From contig QCWH01000007.1 of the NCBI GenBank assembly GCA_003149565.1, positions 33,779-97,778 on the forward strand: DNA of 64,000 nt. The letters run 5' to 3'. Under the pieces are notes generated by a model, which worked only from the letters and a program-made list of their open reading frames with translations, ran no database searches and was not told the origin of the DNA. Origin of the DNA: Marivita sp. XM-24bin2 (GTDB lineage: Bacteria > Pseudomonadota > Alphaproteobacteria > Rhodobacterales > Rhodobacteraceae). Of this stretch, positions 1 through 8,514 are shown piece by piece. Each line of letters opens with the position of its first letter. The first letter of the stretch is position 1. A program made the translations under genes and the position numbers.

Positions 1-1431
1 GATGCCAAGGTAGTAGGTCCAATCTGCAACCAAGGTGACTTGGCGAATGCTGCGAAAATGTGAAAGAGCCTGAACAACCTGAGCGGACTGCCGGTCACAG
101 AGCTGTCCCGACACCTCAGTGTGCGCAGAGAACCGACTCTGCAAACCGTCCAGCGGAATGCAGTTCGACCGCGCAATAAGCAGTGTGGGCACTTGGGTGC
201 GTCGCGCTGCCTCTGCGAGCCCGTAACGCAAAGTGTCCAACTGGTGGTCACCCCAGATTAACGCCTTGGGCGGCCCTTCTGGCCCAAGCCGGCAAACCTC
301 AAGCCCGGCCAATGGTCCATCGATCATCTGAGGGCAGTCGAAGGCTGGCGCTCCGGTCTCCAGCGCGTGGATGTAGGCTTGTGCATTTGCGGGAAATCTC
401 AGTTGCAGGCCCTGCGTCGTCAAGCCAATCAAACCGTTGATGAACAGAACCGCCGCAACAACGCCACTGATCAGTAGTTGATTTGACCACCGGCGCTGCT
501 CGATCCGTTGCCAGATCGTCCAGGACACTATGGCGAACAACAGGCACGGAATGATCAAGACGAGGTATTCCGTCTGTGTGACCTCGGACACGCGCAGCGC
601 CGATGCAAGATGGGTCAATGGAACCGCCCAAAGGAATGTGTGCAGCACCATGCCGAACCACCGCCTGCGCATGGCGGTCATGTCCGGTCGCAACTCTCGT
701 GGTCTGCTGCCAAGGTAGAGAAACGCAAGCGCGATTGCGACAAGTGCTCTTGCTGTCAGTGTGTTTCCCGTTGCGGCAATGACCATAATACCAGCGACGA
801 AATTGATCACGCCAATCAGGGTAGCGTATTCAAGAACACGGAACCTGCTAACGATGATGAAAGGGATTGCTCCGAACAAGAAGGCCCAAAGCCCGCCAAT
901 TGGAAGAAGCTGGATAACTGGGCTGTTGTTTGTTGAGAGGATTAACGAAGTCCCGGCCAAGACAGTCAGTACCAGCAGCAAACGGACAACATTTTTGGAA
1001 AGACGCCAATAGAGTAGACTGAGGATCAGACAGCACTGCCCAATCAAAGCGGGAATCCACAGGTGATCGAACAGCCCGACAAACCGCTGAGATGAGTCCA
1101 CTGGAAAGAAGACAAGTCCGAAATTTGTGGTGAACGTGGCTGCCTGTAACAGCGCATTGCCAAGGTTCTTGTACTCATCGGGCAGGAAAGTCATCCATCC
1201 AACCGCGAACATCACAAGTGCACAACATAAGACGCCGATGAAGTATGCCTGCAGCACACTGATCACTTGTGTGCGGAAAATCTCAGGACCTCTGATCAAC
1301 TGATTGGCGGACCACGCACCGCAAAAGACCAGGATCATATCCTTAGCAAACGTATCGGCGCCAACCCGTCCTGCCCCAAGCGCTGCAAGCACAAAGGCAA
1401 AGCAAACCAGTGCGAGGAGGAACTGCCGCAT
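1..1431 (-). CDS. acyltransferase-3/SGNH membrane protein, partial, active sites altered
   Basis: This gene runs off the left edge; 477 codons are open from the ATG at 1431 to base 1. The first ~330 residues are a polytopic membrane region laid out like OafA/YrhL acyltransferases, and an SGNH-hydrolase-like part follows. That architecture belongs to O-acetyltransferases that decorate surface polysaccharide. Both active sites look altered. TM1 reads FVLAALG where the family carries its conserved His. Only the H-x-W of the HxWSLxxEEQFY signature remains (DHLW, H123). SGNH block I reads W-G-D-H-Q (G394-H396) instead of G-D-S-H. An in-frame GTG at 1503 would add 24 residues, and neither start has a strong ribosome site. 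The neighbours, a glycosyltransferase and an O-antigen-ligase-like protein, support a polysaccharide role. Confidence 0.72.
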   Translation of the reverse strand, partial: MRQFLLALVCFAFVLAALGAGRVGADTFAKDMILVFCGAWSANQLIRGPEIFRTQVISVLQAYFIGVLCCALVMFAVGWMTFLPDEYKNLGNALLQAATFTTNFGLVFFPVDSSQRFVGLFDHLWIPALIGQCCLILSLLYWRLSKNVVRLLLVLTVLAGTSLILSTNNSPVIQLLPIGGLWAFLFGAIPFIIVSRFRVLEYATLIGVINFVAGIMVIAATGNTLTARALVAIALAFLYLGSRPRELRPDMTAMRRRWFGMVLHTFLWAVPLTHLASALRVSEVTQTEYLVLIIPCLLFAIVSWTIWQRIEQRRWSNQLLISGVVAAVLFINGLIGLTTQGLQLRFPANAQAYIHALETGAPAFDCPQMIDGPLAGLEVCRLGPEGPPKALIWGDHQLDTLRYGLAEAARRTQVPTLLIARSNCIPLDGLQSRFSAHTEVSGQLCDRQSAQVVQALSHFRSIRQVTLVADWTYYLGI

Positions 1432-1604
1432 CTCTGACCGAGCGGCTTCAGAGTCTTTCAGAACGAAGACGTCTGATAAGCGAAGGGAGGACTGGACTGA
1501 CACGCTACCGCAAGATTACAAGAACGGCCCCCACCGCTGGTCCAAACTACTTCATTCACGCCCGCTCCGGCAATGCATGAGTCCGAAACAGTCTGTTGTA
1601 TTGA

Positions 1605-2942
1605 TTAAGGAATTGTTGAGCGAACTGGCCTTAATCCAGCCTTGAAAATGTCGGGTTTTGGTGCATCAAGTCCCAATGCAAGCCAATCATAAACTTCGCG
1701 CATCTGGCGTGCCTTGCAATCCCACAGGAAATACTCTTCGACCCGCTGTCGTGCATTCCTCGACATGTGGGCGAGTGATGCGGGGTTCTCAGTAAGTTTC
1801 GTCAGGATTTCACGGAACGCCGATACAATGTCATCGCGGCTCCCGCAGGGGGCCTTGAAGCCAGTATCGTCTGTCACCAGCTCACCGGGGCCCGCGTAGT
1901 CGACGATAACCGGCACCACGCCCAAAGCCATCGCTTCTAAAACGACACCACCTCCGAATTCTCGGATCGACGGAAAACTCAGGATGTGAGACTGGCTGAG
2001 AATGGTCTGCACGTCTTCATGCGGCAGCCATTTGTGAAAAGATAGATTGTCTCCACATCCCAACGCGTTAGCTTGCTTTTGTAATTGCTCCAGCATCGGG
2101 CCATCGCCAACGATATCCAATGTCATGCGCCCGGTCCTTAGCAGATCAGCAGAAGCTGCGATCAGCATGTCAGGGCCTTTGTATGGGACCAAACGCCCCA
2201 CAAAGCAGGCTTTCAACACATCCCCAGGGGGCTGCGCCATCTTGTTGAAACGTGTGGGGTCTATGCCATTTTCGGGGATATAGACCGTTTTGTCCTGATA
2301 TGGGCCCGGAATCTCGCTTTGGGTGTGGCGTGAACCGACAATAATGGCCGACGCGTTTTTAACTGTGTCAGTGTGGCCAGGCAGATGTTTGTAAGCGTTG
2401 CGCAGATAGCTCAACCATTCCCTTTCCGCCCGTCTCTCGGCGTCGAAATGTTTGGGCCACGGGACTCCGCCGTTCAGAGGGCCAAGAACGAATGGCACTC
2501 CGGCACGCCTTACCTTTTTGGCGATGGGCGAGGAGATTGTCGGACTAAGAGGGGTGATACGATGCACAATATCGTAGTCGCCTGCCGATATTGCTGGACC
2601 AAACTCTTTCCAAACCAGATGCTCGAACCAAGGATACATCAGTGCGTTGATGGCCTGCAGGGTGGTCCAGCCCTTTCCCTCACCCATTCGGAGTTTTTCA
2701 GCAAGTGCCCAAAGGGGTCGTGCGACAGACTCCGAATCGATGGCTGTAAAATCCCGCCCTTCGACCAAACCTGCGCGCAGAATTGCGTCTCGATTGCGGA
2801 CTTGCGTGACCAAATGTACGTCCGCAACATCTCTTAGCGCTTGCGCCAAAGACCATCCCACTAATGGAACGCTCACCCATTCAGGATTGGCGGCTTCGGC
2901 AATGGCCAAGACCCGCGGACGCGCTGATTTGAAGGTGGTCAT
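1605..2942 (-). CDS. glycosyltransferase family 4
   Basis: This 445-residue protein is a GT-B fold retaining glycosyltransferase of family GT4. It would transfer a sugar from a nucleotide donor to a growing polysaccharide or lipid-linked acceptor at the cytoplasmic membrane face. The C-terminal donor domain shows the diagnostic stretches GRLVPYKGPDML, VGDGP and the E-x7-E region (REFGGGVVLEAMALG), followed by a G-P-G-E-L-V segment. The N-terminal half carries acceptor-domain features. It starts 15 bases after the O-antigen-ligase-like gene and is probably co-transcribed with it and with the acyltransferase-like gene downstream. The actual sugar cannot be read from the sequence. Confidence 0.9.
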   Translation of the reverse strand: MTTFKSARPRVLAIAEAANPEWVSVPLVGWSLAQALRDVADVHLVTQVRNRDAILRAGLVEGRDFTAIDSESVARPLWALAEKLRMGEGKGWTTLQAINALMYPWFEHLVWKEFGPAISAGDYDIVHRITPLSPTISSPIAKKVRRAGVPFVLGPLNGGVPWPKHFDAERRAEREWLSYLRNAYKHLPGHTDTVKNASAIIVGSRHTQSEIPGPYQDKTVYIPENGIDPTRFNKMAQPPGDVLKACFVGRLVPYKGPDMLIAASADLLRTGRMTLDIVGDGPMLEQLQKQANALGCGDNLSFHKWLPHEDVQTILSQSHILSFPSIREFGGGVVLEAMALGVVPVIVDYAGPGELVTDDTGFKAPCGSRDDIVSAFREILTKLTENPASLAHMSRNARQRVEEYFLWDCKARQMREVYDWLALGLDAPKPDIFKAGLRPVRSTIP

Positions 2943-2957
2943 ACGTTCAATGTGTTC

Positions 2958-4352
2958 CTAGATGACGGGGCGCCATTGCAACCGCTGGTCTGATTGAAAC
3001 TCTTTCCTGCCATCGCGCAGTGTTTCCGCATAGCCCAACAACGCACCCGCCATCAGCCACGTCAGTGGGGTGAGCGTCGCGTTGGGGAGCAGGTCAAATA
3101 CATTGACCGAAAGTAGAAGCGCCAACGGAGCAAGTAGAAGGGAATAGCTGTCAACTGAGCGATGACGGGTCTCGCGCCAGAGAAGGAAGACGGGCAGAAG
3201 CAACAAGCCAAATTCCGCAAGAAAGCCCAACCAGCCCAACTGGCCAATCAGAATGATCCATCTGCCATCCGTGATCGTCTCAATGACGCCATTGGCTGGG
3301 TTCATGATTTGATTGCGATCGTAGTTACCCCATCCAAAAAGCGGCTTGGCTTGCGCGCGTTCAAGCAGCCGATTTTCGTTTGTAAACCGAAATTCGAGAG
3401 ATGCAGCGCGATCCGGATCAATGCTTGCAGCGGCTTCAAGAATTTGTGCTTCCGGGACCAGCCCAATGCCTTTCATGGCCGGGTAGGTGATCGCAAAGAG
3501 AGCTATGCACAGCGCAAGTCGCATCTGCCAACGCGCGCTGAAAACAATTATAGTCGGAATCAGAGCTGCAGCAAACAGCCATGCCCCCAAAGACTTGGCG
3601 AGCACAAGAACCGCCGTCAGGTAGAGAGCGGCGCCAAGGATCGCCCATTTGCGTTTGAAGTTGCCGTATTTCCAAAGCGCGAACGTGGCCACGATCGACA
3701 TCAACAAAAAGAATGCAGCCCAGATCCCGTGGTTCAGAAACACCATTGGACGGAACCCACCGAAGCGCATCGTTTGCGAGAAATCGTGTTGATAGTAGCC
3801 GTAGACCCACAAGTTCAATTGGGGAGAAAGGCGTATTTCGATCAGCATAGGCACGGAATAGACCAATCCGCCAATCAGCAGTGCGATCAGCAAGTCTCTT
3901 TGATCCTCCGCCGTTTTCAGAAAACGTCGCGCCAAAAGAAACGGTAGGGCAAGCAGGCATTGTTGGATGACGAAGCCGATGGAATCTTTGATCGTCATGC
4001 CCTGAATTGTGAAATTTCCCCAGTAAACGGGCTGCATGTTGAACAATGCTGTGACGATTGGAGAAAACATGAACAGCAAGAGCAAACCGACCGCCACGGG
4101 GCTACGCGGGAGCGGATTGAAGTTTTGCGGGTACATTCGGTACCACATCACAAAAGCGCTCAGCGCGGGAATTGTGTGTTTTGTGAGAGGCGGCAGCAAC
4201 GGGAAATCGAACCCGGCTGGAGGCTCCGGGAGGAAGAGATAGCCTGCAATCAGGGTTGTAAGCACAGCACGACCGGGCGGCAGTTTCTGGAACAGAACAA
4301 CTGTCACCAAGGGCCAGATGGCCAATGCCAGAAGTGCCAATGGATTTGGCAT
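2958..4352 (-). CDS. O-antigen ligase/polymerase-like membrane protein
   Basis: The protein has 464 residues with about ten to twelve hydrophobic segments and a large soluble loop (roughly residues 300-360), the usual pattern of the Wzy/WaaL (O-antigen ligase) superfamily. The loop contains FRFTNENRLLERAQAKPLFGWG, which resembles the conserved R-x3-L and P-hhG-hG motifs of Wzy_C proteins. It would polymerise or ligate polysaccharide repeat units at the periplasmic side of the inner membrane. It is the first gene of the minus-strand polysaccharide group. WaaL, Wzy and related bactoprenol-linked glycosyltransferases cannot be told apart by eye. Confidence 0.8.
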   Translation of the reverse strand: MPNPLALLALAIWPLVTVVLFQKLPPGRAVLTTLIAGYLFLPEPPAGFDFPLLPPLTKHTIPALSAFVMWYRMYPQNFNPLPRSPVAVGLLLLFMFSPIVTALFNMQPVYWGNFTIQGMTIKDSIGFVIQQCLLALPFLLARRFLKTAEDQRDLLIALLIGGLVYSVPMLIEIRLSPQLNLWVYGYYQHDFSQTMRFGGFRPMVFLNHGIWAAFFLLMSIVATFALWKYGNFKRKWAILGAALYLTAVLVLAKSLGAWLFAAALIPTIIVFSARWQMRLALCIALFAITYPAMKGIGLVPEAQILEAAASIDPDRAASLEFRFTNENRLLERAQAKPLFGWGNYDRNQIMNPANGVIETITDGRWIILIGQLGWLGFLAEFGLLLLPVFLLWRETRHRSVDSYSLLLAPLALLLSVNVFDLLPNATLTPLTWLMAGALLGYAETLRDGRKEFQSDQRLQWRPVI

Positions 4353-4662
4353 TCAGTATCCCGCCATTATTGCCCCGCTATGCGAGTGCATTGGTTCGAC
4401 TAACGCGCAAGCAAAGCGCGTGCCACCGTTGGGTTTCTCATCTTCGTAGCATAGTGCTCGCCAAATTCGTCACAAATGGTGCCGGATTGTAGCAAATGCA
4501 TGACTCCCAATGGCTGCCGAGGTCACAGGATATCGCGACGAGCCTGTCATTTTGGCTATAAGTCGCGTGCTAAAGTGGCCCTATTGGCTGCGGCGACTCA
4601 TCGCTAGTGTCCGCGCAATTGCGCAGGCCGCTCGTGCCGCGCCCTTCTCAGGGAGAGCCACC
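4353..4662. promoter_or_regulatory. divergent intergenic region, polysaccharide genes versus xsc
   Basis: These 310 bases separate the minus-strand polysaccharide genes from xsc and must hold promoters for both directions. An open frame in phase with xsc begins at 4510, but it lacks Xsc family sequence. The ribosome site GGGAGAG lies just upstream of the ATG at 4663, so I treat 4510-4662 as leader. I could not define a convincing -35/-10 pair or a regulator palindrome. No small gene was recognised. Confidence 0.5.
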
Positions 4663-6441
4663 ATGAAAATGACCACCGAAGAAGCCTTTGTCAAAGTCCT
4701 GCAAATGCACGGAATCGAACATGCGTTCGGCATCATCGGATCGGCCTTTATGCCGATTTCAGACATCTTCCCTAAAGCCGGGATTACCTTCTGGGACTGC
4801 GCGCACGAAGGTTCCGGCGGCATGATGGCTGACGGCTACACGCGTGCGTCCGGCAAAATGAGCATGATGATCGCGCAGAACGGTCCGGGCATCACCAACT
4901 TCGTTACCGCTGTAAAAACAGCCTATTGGAACCACACGCCGCTTCTTCTGGTCACTCCGCAGGCAGCAAACAAGACGATCGGGCAGGGGGGGTTCCAGGA
5001 AGTCGAGCAGATGAAGCTGTTCGAAGATATGGTCGCCTACCAGGAAGAAGTGCGCGACCCGACCCGTGTGGCAGAGGTGCTGAACCGGGTGATCCTAAAC
5101 GCCAAGCGCGCCTCGGCTCCGGCACAAATTAACATGCCGCGCGATTTCTGGACCCAGGTTGTCGATATCGAGTTGCCTGAAGTTGTTGAATTCGAACGTC
5201 CGTCCGGTGGTGACAGCGCTCTCGACAAGGCTGCTGAATTGATGTCGACGGCCAAAAACCCGGTCATCCTGAACGGTGCAGGCGTGGTCCTGGCGGGTGC
5301 CATTCCAGCGTCGATGAAGCTGGCCGAACGGCTGACCGCTCCGGTCTGTGTGGGCTACCAGCACAATGACGCTTTCCCTGGCTCGCACCCGCTCTTTGCT
5401 GGCCCGCTGGGCTACAATGGGTCTAAAGCGGCAATGGAACTGATCTCGGGCGCAGACGTCGTTCTTTGTCTCGGCACGCGCCTCAATCCGTTCTCGACCC
5501 TGCCGGGTTACGGCATCGACTACTGGCCAAAAGATGCAAAGATCATCCAGGTCGACATCAACCCCGACCGCATCGGGCTAACCAAGAAGGTTAGTGTGGG
5601 TATCGTCGGCGATGCGAAAAAGGTGGCCGAAGGCATTCTTGCCCGCCTGTCCGACACCGCTGGTGACGAAGGCCGCGAGGACCGTCAGGCGCACATCGCC
5701 AAGACCAAGTCCACTTGGGCGCAGCAACTGTCCAGCATGGATCACGAGCAGGATGATCCCGGCACCACGTGGAACGAACGCGCCCGTGCCGCCAAGCCGG
5801 ATTGGATGAGTCCGCGCATGGCGTGGCGTGCGATCCAGTCGGCGCTTCCGAAAGAGGCGATCATCTCGTCCGACATCGGCAACAACTGCGCCATCGGCAA
5901 CGCGTATCCAACTTTTGAGGAAGGCCGCAAATACCTCGCGCCGGGTCTATTTGGTCCCTGTGGCTACGGTCTGCCCTCCATCGTCGGTGCCAAGATCGGT
6001 TGTCCGGATGTTCCGGTTGTCGGTTTTGCCGGTGATGGCGCTTTTGGTATTGCCGTCACCGAGTTGACCGCGATTGGCCGTCCTGAATGGCCGGCGATCA
6101 CCCAGATTGTTTTCCGCAACTACCAGTGGGGCGCGGAAAAGCGGAACTCGACGCTGTGGTATGGCGACAATTTCGTCGGCACCGAACTTGATGAGGGTGT
6201 CAGCTATGCCGCTATCGCCAAGGCCTGCGGTCTGCAGGGTATTGTCGCCCGCACGATGGATGAGCTGCGCGATGCTCTGAACACCGCCATCAAGGACCAG
6301 ATGGAAAACGGTAAGACCACGCTGATCGAAGCAATGATCAACCAGGAACTGGGTGAGCCGTTCCGCCGTGATGCTATGAAGACACCTGTTGCGGTTGCTG
6401 GAATTGATCCGGCGGATATGCGCCCGCAAAAGGTGGCCTGA
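4663..6441 (+). CDS. xsc: sulfoacetaldehyde acetyltransferase
   Basis: Xsc is a cytoplasmic, thiamine-diphosphate-dependent enzyme that converts sulfoacetaldehyde and phosphate to acetyl phosphate and sulfite. It is the committed step for taurine, isethionate and other C2 sulfonates. The 592-residue protein matches the usual family length. It has the ThDP N-terminal domain (HGIEHAFGIIGSAFMPISD), the nucleotide-like middle domain and the ThDP/Mg domain with G-D-G-A-F and a downstream Asn (VFRNYQWGAEKRNS). The start at 4663 follows GGGAGAG and begins MKMTTEEAF, the usual Xsc N-terminus. It is followed by ackA after 2 bases. The soeABC genes nearby would remove the sulfite. No taurine transporter or tpa/tauXY lies in the window. 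Confidence 0.97.
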   Translation: MKMTTEEAFVKVLQMHGIEHAFGIIGSAFMPISDIFPKAGITFWDCAHEGSGGMMADGYTRASGKMSMMIAQNGPGITNFVTAVKTAYWNHTPLLLVTPQAANKTIGQGGFQEVEQMKLFEDMVAYQEEVRDPTRVAEVLNRVILNAKRASAPAQINMPRDFWTQVVDIELPEVVEFERPSGGDSALDKAAELMSTAKNPVILNGAGVVLAGAIPASMKLAERLTAPVCVGYQHNDAFPGSHPLFAGPLGYNGSKAAMELISGADVVLCLGTRLNPFSTLPGYGIDYWPKDAKIIQVDINPDRIGLTKKVSVGIVGDAKKVAEGILARLSDTAGDEGREDRQAHIAKTKSTWAQQLSSMDHEQDDPGTTWNERARAAKPDWMSPRMAWRAIQSALPKEAIISSDIGNNCAIGNAYPTFEEGRKYLAPGLFGPCGYGLPSIVGAKIGCPDVPVVGFAGDGAFGIAVTELTAIGRPEWPAITQIVFRNYQWGAEKRNSTLWYGDNFVGTELDEGVSYAAIAKACGLQGIVARTMDELRDALNTAIKDQMENGKTTLIEAMINQELGEPFRRDAMKTPVAVAGIDPADMRPQKVA

Positions 6442-6443
6442 CT

Positions 6444-7604
6444 ATGGCTGGCCCCGCAGAAACCGGGCCTGTCCTGGTGCTCAATGCGGGGTCATCCTCG
6501 ATAAAGTTTGCGCTGTTCGATCAGGACTTCGCCGAGATCCTGTCGGGCATGGCCGAAGCGATCGGCGGCGCGTCGCGGCTCCGGATCGGAGACGACGAGC
6601 AAGACATCCCGCTGATCGATCACCGCGCTGCATTGAAGGCCATTCTGAACGCATTGGCAGATCGTGGCATCACGCCCGACACTTTACGGGCGGTGGGTCA
6701 TCGTGTGGTGCATGGCGGGCGCAAGTTGACTGCACCTATGCGCGTTACGGACGAGGTACGCACGGAGATTGCCAATTGCACGCCGCTCGCGCCTCTTCAC
6801 AATCCACACAATCTTGCGCCGATGGAAGAGCTGTCCCGGCTTGCACCGAACGTGCCGCAGTTTGCCAGTTTTGATACGTCCTTCCACGCAACGAATCCGA
6901 GCGTCGCGACGCGCTATGCCATTCCGAAGATGATGGAGACCAAGGGCATTCGTCGTTATGGCTTCCACGGGCTAAGCTATGCGTCTTTGGTGCGGCGTTT
7001 GCCGGAGGTGTCAGCTGAGCCACTGCCGTCGCGGCTGCTGGCGTTCCACTTGGGCAACGGCGCATCCCTCTGCGCGATACACAATGGCCACTCTATTGCG
7101 ACCACGATGGGCTATTCGCCACTTGACGGATTGACGATGGGAACGCGGTCGGGCGGTATTGATGCAAACGCAGTGTTGCGCCTTGTCGAAGACAACGGTG
7201 TCGAGCGCACCAAGGCAATCCTCAATCACGAAAGCGGTTTGCTTGGTCTGTCGGGTGGCAAATCGGACATGCGCAAACTGTTGCTCGATCCGTCAGCCGA
7301 TAGCGCGTTTGCGATCGAGCATTTCTGTTATTGGACCTTGCGCCATGCCGGGTCTTTGATCGCTGCACTCGAAGGAGTTGATGCAATCGCGTTCACAGGA
7401 GGCATCGGCGAAAACGCCGTTGGCGTACGCGCCCGTCTCTTGCGGGGATTGGAATGGCTGGGCGTGCGGACCAATCCCGACTTCAATCATCGTAACGGTC
7501 CGCGCCTGCATTCCGATAGCTCAAAAGTTTCCGTTTGGGTCATTCCGGCAGAGGAAGAGCGGATGATCGCCTTGGATGCCGTGGCCTTGTTGGAGGCTGA
7601 ATGA
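6444..7604 (+). CDS. ackA: acetate/propionate kinase
   Basis: This 386-residue enzyme of the ASKHA fold interconverts acetyl phosphate plus ADP with acetate plus ATP. The family signatures are all present: VLNAGSSSIKF at the N-terminus, RVVHGG, FDTSFHAT, RYGFHGLSY, the phosphate loop HLGNGASL, GYSPLDGLTMGTRSG and FTGGIGEN near the C-terminus. It begins 2 bases after the xsc stop, so the two are almost certainly translated from one mRNA. Acetyl phosphate made by Xsc could thus yield ATP directly. Many xsc clusters carry pta at this place; here pta is on the opposite strand immediately downstream, and the two genes converge. Confidence 0.95.
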   Translation: MAGPAETGPVLVLNAGSSSIKFALFDQDFAEILSGMAEAIGGASRLRIGDDEQDIPLIDHRAALKAILNALADRGITPDTLRAVGHRVVHGGRKLTAPMRVTDEVRTEIANCTPLAPLHNPHNLAPMEELSRLAPNVPQFASFDTSFHATNPSVATRYAIPKMMETKGIRRYGFHGLSYASLVRRLPEVSAEPLPSRLLAFHLGNGASLCAIHNGHSIATTMGYSPLDGLTMGTRSGGIDANAVLRLVEDNGVERTKAILNHESGLLGLSGGKSDMRKLLLDPSADSAFAIEHFCYWTLRHAGSLIAALEGVDAIAFTGGIGENAVGVRARLLRGLEWLGVRTNPDFNHRNGPRLHSDSSKVSVWVIPAEEERMIALDAVALLEAE

Positions 7605-7614
7605 GCTTTCCAAC

Positions 7615-8478
7615 TCAATTGTGCTGCGCCAGGGCGATGGTAACAAGTGTAGATGCCACGATGTCGTCCACTGAAGCCCCTCGGCTGAGGTCACAGACCG
7701 GTTTCGCAAAGCCTTGCAGGAAAGGGCCGATGGCCTGTGCGCCTGCAAGTTCCTGGCACAGCTTGTACGCGATGTTGCCGGCATCCAGCGATGGGAAGAC
7801 AAGGACGTTTGCATCGCCGCCACCCAAGCCCTTTTTCGCCGCAATGGTTGCGTTCAAAGCGGCATCTGCCTGCACCGGCCCGACAAACCCGGTTGCCACG
7901 GCGACGGCGCGCACTCGCTCCACGCTGGCGCCCGCGCCGCTGTTGCCCGTTGAAAAGGACAAGAGCGCGACCCGCGCATCGCCCAACAGCGCGTTTGCCG
8001 TTTCGGCAGAGGCGCGCGCGATGGCTTCCAGTGCTACGACGTCGGGGTCTACGTTCACCGCGCAATCGGCAAACACAAATTCGCGCCCATCCGGGAAGAT
8101 CATAAGGAAATATGATGACGGGATCGCCACGCCTTCGGCCAGTCCGATGGCCATGCTGGCGGCTTCGATCACACGCCGTGTCGGGCTGTCGGCGCCTGCG
8201 ACCAGCGCATCGGCCTCGCCCGCGGCGACCATGGCCGCAGCGCGATACAGCGGTTTCTGCAACAGCCGCCGGGCCAGAACCTCTTTCATTCCGCGAGCAG
8301 AGACGAGCGCTGCGACCTGTGCCTCGGTGATCTCGTCCGTCACATCAATCGGCACGCATAGCCCGTCCGCAGCCAACCGTTGCGCAGCCTCTGCAACGCG
8401 CGGATCGCCTCGCTCTGGAAAAACCACCCGCGTCTGCTGTTCGATGGCTACCACGCGTGCCTTGTCCAGTACGCTCAT
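7615..8478 (-). CDS. pta: phosphate acetyltransferase
   Basis: Pta converts acetyl phosphate and CoA to acetyl-CoA and phosphate, feeding the carbon from Xsc into the TCA cycle. The 287-residue product is a compact PTA_PTB-family protein. It shows VVFPERGDPRV at the N-terminus, a PLYRAAAMVAAGEADALVAGA segment, and LLSFSTGNSGAG followed by VQADAALN and NVLVFPSLDAGNIAYKL in the catalytic half. It is shorter than common Pta proteins (about 320 residues or more) because the region after VPIDVTDE is reduced. The start has GGGAG upstream. It converges on ackA and diverges from the citrate synthase gene with only 36 bases between starts. Confidence 0.93.
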   Translation of the reverse strand: MSVLDKARVVAIEQQTRVVFPERGDPRVAEAAQRLAADGLCVPIDVTDEITEAQVAALVSARGMKEVLARRLLQKPLYRAAAMVAAGEADALVAGADSPTRRVIEAASMAIGLAEGVAIPSSYFLMIFPDGREFVFADCAVNVDPDVVALEAIARASAETANALLGDARVALLSFSTGNSGAGASVERVRAVAVATGFVGPVQADAALNATIAAKKGLGGGDANVLVFPSLDAGNIAYKLCQELAGAQAIGPFLQGFAKPVCDLSRGASVDDIVASTLVTIALAQHN

Positions 8479-8514
8479 ACCATTCTCCCACTTCCGGCCG
8501 CAAAGGAGCCTTCA
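8479..8514. promoter_or_regulatory. 36-base gap between divergent pta and citrate synthase starts
   Basis: The gap carries two ribosome sites facing away from each other: GGGAG for pta and AAAGGAG for the citrate synthase gene. There is too little room for two ordinary promoters, so at least one should start inside the opposite coding region, giving overlapping 5' transcripts. Confidence 0.6.
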
